Assembly (NCBI RefSeq): GCF_001509585.1
Contig: NZ_LNCI01000010.1
Coordinates: 124,001-188,000, forward strand
Length of the DNA stretch: 64,000 nucleotides
Reading direction: 5' to 3'
DNA from: Tropicimonas marinistellae
GTDB taxonomy: Bacteria; Pseudomonadota; Alphaproteobacteria; Rhodobacterales; Rhodobacteraceae
Both the position numbers and the translations under genes were made by a program. The notes beneath the pieces are model-generated. The model searched no databases and was not told where the DNA came from. It saw only the letters and a program-made list of their open reading frames with translations. Positions 47,827-57,576 of the stretch are shown one piece after another (position 1 is the stretch's first letter; every line of letters starts with the position of its first letter).

Positions 47827-49038
47827 ATGAAGATGCTTCGCGGAGTCTTCGACAAGATCGAGCCGAATTTCGAAAAGGGCGGGAAGTACGAGAAGTACTT
47901 CGCGCTCTACGAAGCGGTCGAGTCCTTTTTCTATTCGCCCAAGACGGTGTCCACCGTCGCGCCGCATGCACGGTCCTACACCGACATGAAGCGCATCATG
48001 ATCTATGTGTTCCTCGCTACGATGCCCTGCCTGTTCTTCGGCATGTGGAACACCGGGCACGGCGCCAACGTGGCGCTCGCCGCGCTCGGAGAGGAGGCGC
48101 ACACCGGCTGGCGGATCGGCCTCATGCAATGGCTGGGCTTCGGGTTGAACCCCGACAACATCCTGTCCAGCATGTTCCACGGCTTCCTGTGGTTCCTGCC
48201 GATCTACGTGGTCACGATGGTCGTGGGCCTGTTCTGGGAGATCCTCTTCGCCGTTATCCGCGGCCACGAGGTCAACGAAGGGTTCTTCGTCACCTCGATC
48301 CTCTATGTCCTGATCGTACCGGCCTCCACGCCGCTCTGGCAGGTTGCGCTTGGCATCTCCTTCGGGGTGGTGATCGGCAAGGAGGTCTTCGGCGGCACCG
48401 GCAAGAATTTCCTCAACCCGGCGCTTGTGGCACGGGCATTCCTCTATTTCGCCTACCCGGCGCAGATGTCCGGCGATTCTGTCTGGACCCCGGTCGACGG
48501 GTTCTCCGGCGCAACCGCGCTCGGCATTACGGCAGCCAATGGCGTGGAAGGTCTGGCGGAGTACGATATCTCGTTCTGGTCCGCCTTCTGGGGCAACATG
48601 CAAGGCTCCTTCGGTGAAACCTCGGTCGTCATGTGCATGATCGGCCTTGCGTTCCTGCTCGTGACCAAAATCGCCAACTGGCGGCTGGTCGCGGGCTGTG
48701 TCGCGGGTACCGTGGTGTTCGCGACGCTTCTGAACATCATCGGATCGGACACCAATCCCATGTTCTCCATGCCCTTCTGGTGGCACATGGTGCTGGGCGG
48801 CTGGGCGTTCGGGCTGGCATTCATGGTCACGGAGCCGGTGACGGCCTCCCACACCAACGTCGGCCGCTTCTGGTACGGCGCGCTGATCGGCTTCATGGTC
48901 GTGATGATCCGCGTCATCAACCCCGCCTTCCCCGAAGGCATGATGCTCGCCATCCTGTTCGCAAATATATTCGCCCCGCTGATCGACTGGTTCGTCGTGC
49001 GGGCCAACATCTCGCGGAGGGCAAAGCGCAATGCCTGA
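47827..49038 (+). CDS. nqrB: Na+-translocating NADH:quinone reductase subunit B
   Basis: Integral membrane subunit, 403 residues, that carries covalent FMN and riboflavin and contributes the Na+ path. The flavinylation motif SGAT is present in DGFSGATALG, with FMN-accepting Thr230. Typical segments YTDMKRIMIYVF, NPALVARAFLYFAYP and FWWHMVLGGWAFGLAFMVTEPVTA are present. Its end overlaps nqrC by 8 nt. Confidence 0.97.
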   Translation: MKMLRGVFDKIEPNFEKGGKYEKYFALYEAVESFFYSPKTVSTVAPHARSYTDMKRIMIYVFLATMPCLFFGMWNTGHGANVALAALGEEAHTGWRIGLMQWLGFGLNPDNILSSMFHGFLWFLPIYVVTMVVGLFWEILFAVIRGHEVNEGFFVTSILYVLIVPASTPLWQVALGISFGVVIGKEVFGGTGKNFLNPALVARAFLYFAYPAQMSGDSVWTPVDGFSGATALGITAANGVEGLAEYDISFWSAFWGNMQGSFGETSVVMCMIGLAFLLVTKIANWRLVAGCVAGTVVFATLLNIIGSDTNPMFSMPFWWHMVLGGWAFGLAFMVTEPVTASHTNVGRFWYGALIGFMVVMIRVINPAFPEGMMLAILFANIFAPLIDWFVVRANISRRAKRNA

Positions 49039-49840
49039 GCCAGACGACACCCAGGGCTTCCTCGCCCGCTGGAAGGCGCTGCCGGTGGATTCGGTGCCGA
49101 AGACGATCTTCGTCGCCGCCGCGCTCTGCCTGTTCTGCTCCATGGTCGTGGCTTTTGCCGCGGTGAACTTGCGGCCGACCCAGGAAGCCAACAAGCTCAA
49201 GGACAAGCAGCTGAACATCCTGCAGGTGGCAGGTCTCTACGAGGAAGGGATCGATATCCCCGAAGCCTTCGCCGCCTTCGAGCCGCAGGTGGTGAACCTC
49301 GAGACCGGCACCTTCACCGAAGAGGTGGATGCCGCCAACTTCGATGACCGCGCCGCCGCCTCCGATCCGGGCCTGAGCCGGCCTCTCGACGACGACCCTG
49401 CAGGCATCGGCCGGCAAAGCCGGTTCAAGACAGTCTACCTGCTCCGCGACGACGCCGGCGATCTGGACAAGATCATCCTGCCGATCCACGGTTACGGACT
49501 TTGGTCCACGCTCTACGGCTTCATTGCGCTGGAATCGAACGGCAACGACATCTTCGGCCTCCAGTTCTACGAGCACGCCGAAACACCGGGCCTCGGTGCC
49601 GAGGTCGACAACCCGCGCTGGAAGGCCATGTGGCCGGGCAAGGCGCTGCGCGACGAGAACGGCGAGCTGAAAATCACCGTCGCCAAGGGCGTACCGTCGT
49701 CGGGTATGGAGCAATTCCACGTCGACGCCCTTGCGGGCGCCACCCTGACCTCGGTCGGCGTCGACAATCTCGTACGTTTCTGGATGGGCGAAAACGGCTT
49801 CGCCCCCTTCCTCGAAAACCTTAAGGCGGGAGACGTGTAA
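49031..49840 (+). CDS. nqrC: Na+-translocating NADH:quinone reductase subunit C
   Basis: A 269-residue subunit with one N-terminal helix (about 25-46) and a periplasmic FMN-binding domain. The flavinylation segment reads DALAGATLTSVGVDN, with Thr238 the expected FMN acceptor; the residue before GAT is Ala where Ser is more usual. GYGLWSTLYGFIALE and HAETPGLGAEVDNPRW are typical. Stop directly abuts the nqrD start. Confidence 0.97.
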   Translation: MPEPDDTQGFLARWKALPVDSVPKTIFVAAALCLFCSMVVAFAAVNLRPTQEANKLKDKQLNILQVAGLYEEGIDIPEAFAAFEPQVVNLETGTFTEEVDAANFDDRAAASDPGLSRPLDDDPAGIGRQSRFKTVYLLRDDAGDLDKIILPIHGYGLWSTLYGFIALESNGNDIFGLQFYEHAETPGLGAEVDNPRWKAMWPGKALRDENGELKITVAKGVPSSGMEQFHVDALAGATLTSVGVDNLVRFWMGENGFAPFLENLKAGDV

Positions 49841-50494
49841 ATGGCGCAAACCCGGCGCACCTATCTCGTCGACCCGCTGGTCGACAACAACCCGATCACC
49901 CTGCAGGTGCTGGGCATCTGTTCGGCGCTCGCCGTGACCTCGTCGCTGCAGGTCTCCTTCGTGATGGCGCTGGCCGTGACCTTCGTGACCGCCTTCGCCT
50001 CGATGTTCATCTCGATGCTCAGGAACCACATTCCCGGCTCGATCCGGATCATCGTGCAGATGGTCATCATCGCGTCGCTCGTGATCCTGGTGGACCAGAT
50101 CCTGAAGGCCTATCTCTTCGAGATATCGAAGACCCTCTCGGTCTTCGTGGGCCTGATCATCACGAACTGCATCGTCATGGGCCGCGCCGAAGCCTTCGCC
50201 ATGAAGAACCCGCCGATCGATAGCTTCATCGACGGCGTCGGCAACGGGCTTGGCTACGGGCTCATCCTGATGCTGGTTGGTTTCGTGCGTGAGCTTTTCG
50301 GCTCCGGCACGCTCTTCGGCATTACCGTCCTGCCCACAGTCAACAACGGCGGCTGGTACGTCCCGAACGGTATGCTGCTGCTGCCCCCCTCGGCCTTCTT
50401 CATCATCGGGCTGATCATCTGGGCCTTCCGCACGTGGAAGCCGGAACAGGTGGAGGAACGCGAGTTCCGCATCCAGGAAGCGGAGGCGCACTGA
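49841..50494 (+). CDS. nqrD: Na+-translocating NADH:quinone reductase subunit D
   Basis: A 217-residue membrane subunit of the RnfE/NqrD type with about six helices. The two conserved cysteines that help bind the intramembrane Fe centre are seen in [10 protein letters not shown] and [13 protein letters not shown]. The segment NNGWYVPNG is replaced by [20 protein letters not shown], as expected. Its stop overlaps the nqrE start by one base (TGATG). Confidence 0.97.
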   Translation: MAQTRRTYLVDPLVDNNPITLQVLGICSALAVTSSLQVSFVMALAVTFVTAFASMFISMLRNHIPGSIRIIVQMVIIASLVILVDQILKAYLFEISKTLSVFVGLIITNCIVMGRAEAFAMKNPPIDSFIDGVGNGLGYGLILMLVGFVRELFGSGTLFGITVLPTVNNGGWYVPNGMLLLPPSAFFIIGLIIWAFRTWKPEQVEEREFRIQEAEAH

Positions 50495-51102
50495 TGGAAG
50501 GGCTGCTGTCCCTCGCCGTGAAGGCGATTTTCGTCGAGAACCTCGCGCTCTCCTTCTTCCTCGGAATGTGTACCTTCATCGCCGTTTCCAAGAAGATCGC
50601 GACGGCCATCGGCCTCGGTATCTCGGTCATGGTCGTCCAGACGATCACCGTGCCGGCCAACAACCTGATCCTGAACGGGCTGTTGAAACCCGGCGCGCTC
50701 GAATGGGCGGGCTTCGGAGACGTGGACCTGACCTTCCTCGGCCTCATCTCCTATATCGGTGTGATCGCCGCCATGGTGCAGATCCTGGAAATGGTGCTCG
50801 ATAAGTACTTTCCGCCGCTCTACAACGCGCTCGGCATCTTCCTGCCGCTCATCACCGTGAACTGTGCCATCCTGGGTGGCTCGCTCTTCATGGTGGAGCG
50901 CGACTACACCTTCCCCGAGTCGGTGACGTACGGCCTCTCGTCCGGCTTCGGCTGGGCGCTGGCGATCACCGCCATGGCAGGTGTGCGCGAGAAGCTGAAG
51001 TACTCCGACATCCCTGACGGGCTTCAGGGCCTCGGCATCACCTTCATCACCGCCGGGCTGATGGCGATGGGCTTCATGTCCTTCTCCGGCGTGAAACTCT
51101 GA
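50494..51102 (+). CDS. nqrE: Na+-translocating NADH:quinone reductase subunit E
   Basis: A 202-residue membrane subunit, topologically inverted partner of NqrD. Cysteines for the shared Fe centre are in [11 protein letters not shown] and [12 protein letters not shown]. Start ATG 50494 ([20 protein letters not shown]) matches the family N-terminus; an upstream in-frame extension overlaps nqrD and is rejected. nqrF follows after 13 nt. Confidence 0.97.
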   Translation: MEGLLSLAVKAIFVENLALSFFLGMCTFIAVSKKIATAIGLGISVMVVQTITVPANNLILNGLLKPGALEWAGFGDVDLTFLGLISYIGVIAAMVQILEMVLDKYFPPLYNALGIFLPLITVNCAILGGSLFMVERDYTFPESVTYGLSSGFGWALAITAMAGVREKLKYSDIPDGLQGLGITFITAGLMAMGFMSFSGVKL

Positions 51103-51115
51103 GGGAGGCGCAGAA

Positions 51116-52339
51116 ATGACCACTTTCGTTCTGGGCGTCGCCCTCTTCACCCTGATCGTTCTGGCGCTCGTGACGATCATCATGTTCGCCCGCTCCAAGC
51201 TGGTTTCCACCGGCGATGTGGCGATCACGATCAACGGCGAGAAGACGATCCACGTCCCCGCCGGCGGCAAGCTCTTGCAGACCTTGGCCGCCGAAAAGCT
51301 CTTCGTACCCTCCGCCTGCGGCGGTGGCGGCACTTGCGCCCAATGCCGGGTCCGCGTGCATTCCGGCGGCGGCTCCATCCTGCCCACGGAGGAAAGCCAC
51401 ATCACCAAGCGCGAAGCCGCGGCCGGTGACCGGCTCTCGTGCCAGGTGGCGGTGAAGCAGGATATGGAAGTCGAGGTTCCCGAAGAGGTCTTCGGCGTCA
51501 AGAAATGGGAGTGCACGGTGCGCTCCAACGAGAACGTCGCCACCTTCATCAAGGCGCTGATCCTCGATCTGCCGGAAGGCGAGGACGTGAATTTCCGCGC
51601 CGGCGGCTATATCCAGATCGAAGCGCCGGAACACGAGCTCAAGTACACCGAATTCGACATCGAGGAGGAGTACCGGGAGGACTGGGACAAGTTCAACCTC
51701 TGGCAGTACGAGTCGGTGGTCGGTGAGCCCGTGGAACGCGCCTACTCCATGGCGAACTACCCCGACGAGAAGGGCATGATCATGCTCAACGTCCGCGTTG
51801 CCTCGCCGCCGCCGGGCACGCAGGGCATCCCGCCGGGCAAGATGTCGTCCTACATCTTCAACCTCAAGCCCGGCGACAAGGTCACGATTTCCGGCCCGTT
51901 CGGCGAGTTCTTCGCCCGCGAAACCGACAAGGAAATGGTCTTCATCGGCGGTGGCGCCGGCATGGCGCCCATGCGCTCCCACATCTTCGACCAGCTCAAG
52001 CGGCTGAAGAACAAGGACCGCAAAATCACCTTCTGGTACGGCGCCCGTTCCAAGCGCGAAATGTTCTTTGTCGAAGACTTCGACGAACTCGCCAAGGAAT
52101 TCCCGAATTTCACCTGGCATGTGGCCCTGTCGGACGCGATGCCTGAGGACGATTGGAAGGGCTTCACCGGCTTCATCCACAACGTTCTTTATGAGGAGTA
52201 CCTCAAGGACCACCCTGCCCCCGAGGATTGCGAATATTACATGTGCGGTCCGCCCATCATGAACTCCTCGGTGATCAACATGCTGCTGGAGCTAGGGGTC
52301 GACCGGGAAGACATCATGCTCGACGACTTCGGCGGATGA
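51116..52339 (+). CDS. nqrF: Na+-translocating NADH:quinone reductase subunit F
   Basis: NADH-oxidising subunit, 407 residues: N-terminal membrane helix (about 4-24) and a [2Fe-2S] ferredoxin domain with Cys68, Cys74, Cys77 and Cys109. The FAD-binding domain has RAYSMANYP (208-216), and the NADH-binding domain has [14 protein letters not shown], ending in [13 protein letters not shown]. All key residues present. Last gene of nqrABCDEF, followed by a strong terminator. Confidence 0.98.
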   Translation: MTTFVLGVALFTLIVLALVTIIMFARSKLVSTGDVAITINGEKTIHVPAGGKLLQTLAAEKLFVPSACGGGGTCAQCRVRVHSGGGSILPTEESHITKREAAAGDRLSCQVAVKQDMEVEVPEEVFGVKKWECTVRSNENVATFIKALILDLPEGEDVNFRAGGYIQIEAPEHELKYTEFDIEEEYREDWDKFNLWQYESVVGEPVERAYSMANYPDEKGMIMLNVRVASPPPGTQGIPPGKMSSYIFNLKPGDKVTISGPFGEFFARETDKEMVFIGGGAGMAPMRSHIFDQLKRLKNKDRKITFWYGARSKREMFFVEDFDELAKEFPNFTWHVALSDAMPEDDWKGFTGFIHNVLYEEYLKDHPAPEDCEYYMCGPPIMNSSVINMLLELGVDREDIMLDDFGG

Positions 52340-52352
52340 GCGAACAGGACCG

Positions 52353-52380
52353 GGCCGGAACGAACGTTCCGGCCTGTTTC
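52353..52380 (+). terminator. Rho-independent terminator of the nqr operon
   Basis: A perfect 10-bp stem ggccggaacg-aa-cgttccggcc, followed by tgtttcattt, 13 nt after the nqrF stop. Stem stability and the T-rich tail make this a confident terminator. Confidence 0.88.
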
Positions 52381-52517
52381 ATTTACCGGCAACGGCCGCG
52401 GCAGAATGCTCCGAGGCGAATTTGTTCTGTGGATTCCGCAAGCAACGGGTCTAGACTTCCCGCAGGCACCGGATTCGACGCCTCCCGCGAAACGTAGCCA
52501 GAGACAAGAGAAGACAG

Positions 52518-53039
52518 ATGGTATCGAAGAACAAGAAACCGCATTTCGGCCATGAGAGCATGCATACCCACAGCCAGTCCATCGAAGCGGCTGTGATCGA
52601 GCAGTCGAAGGCCACCGCCGAGAACATCCTCGCCAACAAGGGGCACGATGTCGTCGCGGTCCGCCCGACCGACTCGATCCACAAGGTGACCGAGGTGATG
52701 AAGGAGCACGGGATCGGCTCGGTGCTGGTGAAGGATCAGAACGGGCACATGGCGGGCATCCTGACCGAACGCGACATCGTGCGCGGCTTCGCCGACGAGC
52801 CGGACAACACCTTCGACGAGACCGCCGCCGACCTGATGACAACGGACGTCGTGACCGCGACGCCGGAAACACCTGTTCTGGAACTCCTCCACCGCATGAG
52901 CGAAGGCCGCTTCCGCCACATCCCCGTGATCGATGGCGAACATATCGCCGGGATGATCTCCATCGGCGACGTCGTGAAATTCCGGCTGCAGGAACTGGAA
53001 TACGAAGCGCTGAAGCTCAAGCAAATGATCGTCGGCTGA
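52518..53039 (+). CDS. CBS-domain pair protein
   Basis: A 173-residue protein with two CBS domains (about 40-95 and 105-165), recognised by VRPTDSIHKVTEVMKEHGIGSVLV, GILTERDIVRGFA, MTTDVVTATPE and GRFRHIPVIDGEHIAGMISIGDVVK. CBS pairs bind adenine nucleotides and act as energy sensors. The N-terminus has a basic start and a His-rich stretch (HESMHTHSQS). Start ATG 52518; ATG 52560 is an alternative that would remove the basic leader. Stands alone downstream of nqr. Confidence 0.88.
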   Translation: MVSKNKKPHFGHESMHTHSQSIEAAVIEQSKATAENILANKGHDVVAVRPTDSIHKVTEVMKEHGIGSVLVKDQNGHMAGILTERDIVRGFADEPDNTFDETAADLMTTDVVTATPETPVLELLHRMSEGRFRHIPVIDGEHIAGMISIGDVVKFRLQELEYEALKLKQMIVG

Positions 53040-53082
53040 ACCGCGTCTCAGCTCTACATTTTAAAGACGGTACGCGCCGGTC

Positions 53083-54195
53083 TCAGACCTGGCGGAGAGA
53101 CTGACCGTTCGTGGAATCGAATAGATGAGCGACCTGAGGGTCGTGGTCCAGGTACACGTCCGTGCCTATCTGAAGGTCGGTCTGCCCCGGTCTGTGCAGG
53201 GTTACCTGGTCGCCGGTCGGCGTCGCCGCGTAAATGTAGGAATCGCCGCCAAGTTGCTCGATGCTGCGCACCGTTGCGTGCAGGCCAGAGCCCTCCCCGG
53301 CTGCCGGGAAAAGGTGGTTCGGCCGGATGCCCAGCGTCACGGCGGAGCCCTCGCGAAGCGAGAACCCCTCCTCCGGCAGGCGCACCGCCTCCCCATTCTC
53401 GAGCCGCAGCCGCCCGCCTTCGACCGAACCGGACAGGAAATTCATCCGCGGCGACCCAATGAACCCGGCCACGAAAAGGTTTGCCGGCCGATTGTAGAGT
53501 TCAAGCGGCGCGCCGGTCTGCTCCACACGGCCATCCCGCAGCACAACGATCTTGTCGGCCATGGTCATCGCCTCGACCTGATCGTGCGTGACGTAGATCA
53601 TCGTGTTTCCCAACCGGCCATGCAGCCGCGATATCTCACCCCGCATTTCCACGCGCAACTCGGCGTCCAGGTTGGACAATGGCTCGTCGAAAAGGAAGAT
53701 CCGCGGCTCCCGTACCACCGCCCGCCCGATGGCCACCCGCTGACGCTGCCCGCCCGACAAGTCCTTTGGGCGCCGGTCCAGTAGCCCGTCGATCTGCAAC
53801 ATCGCGGCAACCTCGTCCACTTTCGTTGCGATCTCGGCCCGGGGGGTGCGCAGGTTTTCCAGCCCGAACGACAGGTTCTGCCGCACGGTCATATGCGGGT
53901 AGAGCGCGTAGGATTGAAACACCATTGCCAGGCCACGTTCGGCCGCCGGAATATCGTTGACCACCTCGTCGCCGATCCGGACCTCGCCCGCGGAAATGTC
54001 CTCCAGCCCCGAGATCATCCGCAGGAGCGTGGACTTGCCGCACCCGGACGGCCCGACGAAGACGCAGAACTCCCCCTGCTCCACGTGCAGATCGACACCG
54101 CGGATCACCTCGGCACCGCCGAAGGACTTTTTCACGCCCCGCAACTCCAGCCGCGCACGGCGCGATGTGTCCACGGGTTTCTGCTCGCCTGCCAT
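53083..54195 (-). CDS. Sugar ABC transporter ATP-binding protein (UgpC/MalK type)
   Basis: A 370-residue ATPase of a CUT1 importer. Walker A GPSGCGKST (48-56), Q-loop FQSYALYPHMTV, signature LSGGQRQR, Walker B FLFDEPLSNLD, H-loop YVTHDQVEAMT, and a C-terminal TOBE/MalK-like regulatory domain. Start ATG 54195 (MAGEQKPVD) has AGGAG 8 nt upstream; the ATG at 54201 is too close to it. Last gene of the seven-gene transport/dehydrogenase operon. Confidence 0.95.
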   Translation of the reverse strand: MAGEQKPVDTSRRARLELRGVKKSFGGAEVIRGVDLHVEQGEFCVFVGPSGCGKSTLLRMISGLEDISAGEVRIGDEVVNDIPAAERGLAMVFQSYALYPHMTVRQNLSFGLENLRTPRAEIATKVDEVAAMLQIDGLLDRRPKDLSGGQRQRVAIGRAVVREPRIFLFDEPLSNLDAELRVEMRGEISRLHGRLGNTMIYVTHDQVEAMTMADKIVVLRDGRVEQTGAPLELYNRPANLFVAGFIGSPRMNFLSGSVEGGRLRLENGEAVRLPEEGFSLREGSAVTLGIRPNHLFPAAGEGSGLHATVRSIEQLGGDSYIYAATPTGDQVTLHRPGQTDLQIGTDVYLDHDPQVAHLFDSTNGQSLRQV

Positions 54196-54211
54196 CGACA
54201 TCGCTCCTCGC

Positions 54212-55264
54212 TCACTTCCCGCCCGTCGAGGCGATCCCGGTGGCGATGTATTTCTGCAGGAACGCAAACACCAGCGCCACCGGCAGAAGCGTCAGCACCG
54301 TCATCGCCAACAGGCTGCTCCACTGGGTGTGCATTTCGCCCTGGAACGAGTTCAGCGCGAGTTGCAGCGTGTAGTTCTCGCTCCGCGACAATGCGATCAG
54401 CGGCCAGAGGAAATCGTTCCAGCGCCACATGATCGAAAGGATCGCCAGCACCGCGATTGCCGGCGCCGACAGCGGCAGGATGATCCGCCAGAAGATCTTC
54501 CACTCGCTCGCCTTGTCCATGCGCGCCGCATCGAGGATCTCGTCGGGGATCGTCAGCATGTACTGGCGCAGCAGGAAGACGCCTGTCGGCGTTGCCGCGC
54601 CGGGGATGATCACCCCCCAGAGGCTGTCGAGCATGCCGAACTCCCGCGTCACCATGAAAAGCGGCACCAGCACCACCGACTGCGGCACCATCAGCACCCC
54701 GATCACCAGCGCCATCACCACCGCGCGGCCACGGAACTGGTACTTGGAGAGCGCGAAAGCCGCCATGGAGTTGACCAGCAACGTGATCGCCGTGGCAACA
54801 AGCGTGATGAAGGTGGAGTTCCAGAAATAGCGCATGAAATCGAAGCGCTCGAACAGATCGCGGTAGTTCTCCGTGGCCAACCGCACACGTTCCACCGGCA
54901 CCCGCTCGCCCCGGGCGATCTTGATCACCTCGCCCGGTGCGTCCGGGCGCACGACCTGCGCCGTCAGCCCGATCCGCCGCACCTGCGCCACCACCTCGCC
55001 CTCCAGATCGCCCCCCGTGACCCGGAAGAGCGGCAACGGTTTGTCGTATCCGTCCAGCGACACGGTCTGCTGGGCATAGGGCAGGAACCGCGGCGGGAAA
55101 CGGTCGAGTTCCGCATCCGTCTTGAAGGAAGAAAAGACCAGCCAGATCACCGGCCCGAACATCAGGAAGATTCCGAGAACGAGGTAGCCGTAGGTCAGCC
55201 AGTCGGTCCAGTGCAGCCGGCCGCGACCGCGCGTGCGGGTGAGGAAGCGGCCGGCACTACCCAT
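54212..55264 (-). CDS. Sugar ABC transporter permease (MalG type)
   Basis: A 350-residue inner-membrane permease with six predicted helices and the cytoplasmic EAA loop (EILDAARMDKASEWKIFWRIILP). Longer than usual for MalG-type permeases: between the first helix and the second, about residues 50-150, is a periplasmic domain rich in Val, Arg and Glu (e.g. GGDLEGEVVAQVRRIGL, VIKIARGERVPVERV). Overlaps the upstream permease gene by 8 nt. Confidence 0.93.
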   Translation of the reverse strand: MGSAGRFLTRTRGRGRLHWTDWLTYGYLVLGIFLMFGPVIWLVFSSFKTDAELDRFPPRFLPYAQQTVSLDGYDKPLPLFRVTGGDLEGEVVAQVRRIGLTAQVVRPDAPGEVIKIARGERVPVERVRLATENYRDLFERFDFMRYFWNSTFITLVATAITLLVNSMAAFALSKYQFRGRAVVMALVIGVLMVPQSVVLVPLFMVTREFGMLDSLWGVIIPGAATPTGVFLLRQYMLTIPDEILDAARMDKASEWKIFWRIILPLSAPAIAVLAILSIMWRWNDFLWPLIALSRSENYTLQLALNSFQGEMHTQWSSLLAMTVLTLLPVALVFAFLQKYIATGIASTGGK

Positions 55265-56228
55265 TGGACGACCTTCGCGTGATCCAGAGTTGCACGCCAG
55301 TCAGCACCACCAGCAGGAGCGCCAGCAGCAGCGATGCCGCCGCCGCCGGGCCGAAGAGCCGGGGTGCGCCTGCAAACCCGGTCTCGTAGATATACTGGAT
55401 AATGAGCGTGGTCGCCGAGCCCGGCCCCCCACCGGAGAAGGCATAGACCTCGTCGAAGGTCTGCACCCCCTTGATGAGCGCCAACACGAGGACGACCAGC
55501 ATCGTCGGCATCAGGAGCGGCAGGGTGATCCGTCGGAAGGTGCGCCAGGGGTTCGCGGCATCCATCACGGCGGCCTCGTAGACATCGCGCGGAATCGCCT
55601 GAAGTCCGGCCAGCAGGATCAGCGTGTAGAACCCCATATGGGCCCAGACCGACAGGAAGACCGACCAGAAAAAGGCCCAATGCCGGTCGAGCATCCAGAC
55701 GACGCTCTCCAGCCCCACCGCCTCCAGCCCGGCATTCAGGATACCGTTGCGTTGCAGCACCCATTTCCAGATCAGCGCCACGACAACCGGCGAGAGCAGG
55801 ACCGGAAAGAAGAACACCGCCCGGAAGAAACCGCGCGCCCGGATCTTCCGGTTCAGCACCAGCGCGGTGAGCAGAGACAGGCCCACCATGAACCCGACCT
55901 GAAGCACGATGAACCAGGCGGTATTGTGGACGGACCGCCAGAACAGATCCCGCACGCAGGTGTTCGGGTCCAGGTAATTGTCGCAGTCGAGGAGTTGCAC
56001 GAAATTCTCGGTGCCAACGAAACTGCGCTCCATCAGCAGGATCTTGTCGGTACCGGTAAAGGCATAGGCGAAGTTCAGGAGGATTGGCAGGAAAGCAAAG
56101 GTGCCGAACAGCAGCAGGTTCGGCAGGAGGAACACCCACGCCAGCCGCGTAATCCCGAACCGCCGCTGCAGGAACTGCATCGGCAGGTCGATGAGGTTCA
56201 TCAGGGGTGAGATCAGTCGCAGCAGCAT
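55257..56228 (-). CDS. Sugar ABC transporter permease (MalF/UgpA type)
   Basis: A 323-residue permease with six helices and the EAA motif DVYEAAVMDAANPWRTFRRITLP. N-terminal helix AWVFLLPNLLLFGTFAFLPI is typical of the family. A periplasmic loop contains two cysteines (CDNYLDPNTC) that could form a disulfide. Forms a heterodimer with the next gene's product. Starts 61 nt after the substrate-binding protein gene. Confidence 0.94.
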   Translation of the reverse strand: MLLRLISPLMNLIDLPMQFLQRRFGITRLAWVFLLPNLLLFGTFAFLPILLNFAYAFTGTDKILLMERSFVGTENFVQLLDCDNYLDPNTCVRDLFWRSVHNTAWFIVLQVGFMVGLSLLTALVLNRKIRARGFFRAVFFFPVLLSPVVVALIWKWVLQRNGILNAGLEAVGLESVVWMLDRHWAFFWSVFLSVWAHMGFYTLILLAGLQAIPRDVYEAAVMDAANPWRTFRRITLPLLMPTMLVVLVLALIKGVQTFDEVYAFSGGGPGSATTLIIQYIYETGFAGAPRLFGPAAAASLLLALLLVVLTGVQLWITRRSSNG

Positions 56229-56289
56229 GGGGCCTTCCGGGATCGGGCGCGAAGCAACCTTCGCGCCCGGCGCGCTTGAATTGGCGGCG

Positions 56290-57558
56290 CTATTCGCCGG
56301 CTTCGTCCAACGCTTGCGCCAGATCCTCCTTCGCGCGTTCCATCGCCTCCTCGACGGTCAACTCGCCCACGATGGCCTGGGTAATCCGCGTGGCAGAGAT
56401 GTTGAACATCGCGCGGTTCAGTTTGTAGCCCTGATAAGCGAAGGCGATGGGCGAGACTTTCGGCAATTGCGACGCATAGGCATTGAGCGCAGCCCCGGCG
56501 GCCGGAGAAGCGCTCTCGTAGGTCATGCCCTCAGTGATGACAACGCCATGCGCGGGGATGTTGAGCGATTTTCCGGCAAGCTCGGCGTAGTTGTCTTTCT
56601 GCGCCAGGAAGTCGATCAACTTGGCAACGATCTCCGGATGCTCGGTGTCCTTGAAGCCGACAATACCGGCGCCGCCCGGCATGCCGGAGCAGGCGGCCGG
56701 ACCGCAGGGCGAGCTGACAACGGCCCAGTCGAACGCGTCGCCGATAGAGCTGTCCATTCGCTGAACGTTCCAGCTCCCCGAATAGTAGAAGACCAGCTCG
56801 CCGTTGATGAATTCCTGCGCCGCGTCCTGGTAGGTGGTGCCGCCCGTGGCGCCCCAGACGTCGCGTGCCATGGTGCCATCGGCGTTCCAGTCGACGAATT
56901 TCTGCGCGAAGGTCTGGAAGCCCTCGTCCACGAGGATCGGCGTGCCATCCTCCGCAAAGAGCTGCGCGCCGTAGGAAATCGCCGGGCCGGCGATCCGGTG
57001 CCCGGAGCGGTCGATGGCCATTGCAAAGGGCGTTTCGGTGGCCTCTGCCACCGCGCGCGCGGCCTCCGCCCAGTCGTCCCATGTCGCGTCTTCGCCCGGC
57101 ACCTCGACGCCCGCCTGTTCGAACAGGGTGGTGTTGATGTAGGGCCCGGTGATCGTAAGCTGCGAGTGCAGCCCGTAGACGCCCGAATCCTCCGGCCCGC
57201 TGCGGTACCAGTTCAGGATCGGACCGAAGCTCTCCTCCCAATAGGCCGTGTCAACGTGCGGTGCGAGATCCAGATAATACTGGCTCAGCCCGCCGAGGTC
57301 CGTCACCTTTGCCATGTCCGGCCCCGTGCCGGCGGCAAGTTGCACCGGCAGGTTCTCCAGGATCGCCTTGTAAGGCACCTTGTCGATTACGACGGTCACA
57401 CCCTCGTTCTCGGCCTCGAACCGGTCGATGATTTCGCCGGCCGCTTCGCATTCGTTGCCGTCGGAATAGCACATGAAGCGGATTTCCTGCGCCATGGCCG
57501 CCGAACCAGCCACCAGCAATCCCGCGGCCATTCCGAAAATCCCCTGTTTCAAAGTCAT
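56290..57558 (-). CDS. Periplasmic sugar-binding protein of ABC transporter
   Basis: A 422-residue extracellular solute-binding protein (family 1). Signal peptide about 1-23 (GLLVAGSAAMA|QE), then EIRFMCYSDGNECEAAGEIIDRF and segments PDMAKVTDLGGLSQYY and AAQEFINGELVFYYSGSWN that are usual in CUT1 binding proteins. An internal Cys pair (PCGPAACSG) may be structural. Ligand unknown: the neighbouring dehydrogenases point to a sugar, sugar alcohol, glycoside or inositol-like compound. Confidence 0.93.
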   Translation of the reverse strand: MTLKQGIFGMAAGLLVAGSAAMAQEIRFMCYSDGNECEAAGEIIDRFEAENEGVTVVIDKVPYKAILENLPVQLAAGTGPDMAKVTDLGGLSQYYLDLAPHVDTAYWEESFGPILNWYRSGPEDSGVYGLHSQLTITGPYINTTLFEQAGVEVPGEDATWDDWAEAARAVAEATETPFAMAIDRSGHRIAGPAISYGAQLFAEDGTPILVDEGFQTFAQKFVDWNADGTMARDVWGATGGTTYQDAAQEFINGELVFYYSGSWNVQRMDSSIGDAFDWAVVSSPCGPAACSGMPGGAGIVGFKDTEHPEIVAKLIDFLAQKDNYAELAGKSLNIPAHGVVITEGMTYESASPAAGAALNAYASQLPKVSPIAFAYQGYKLNRAMFNISATRITQAIVGELTVEEAMERAKEDLAQALDEAGE

Positions 57559-57576
57559 TGGTCCTTCCTCCCTTTT

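Noticed and set aside
47662-49218. Minus-strand open frames opposite nqrB and nqrC
   Set aside because: nqrB and nqrC are certain; the antisense product is His/Arg/Gln-rich and non-homologous.
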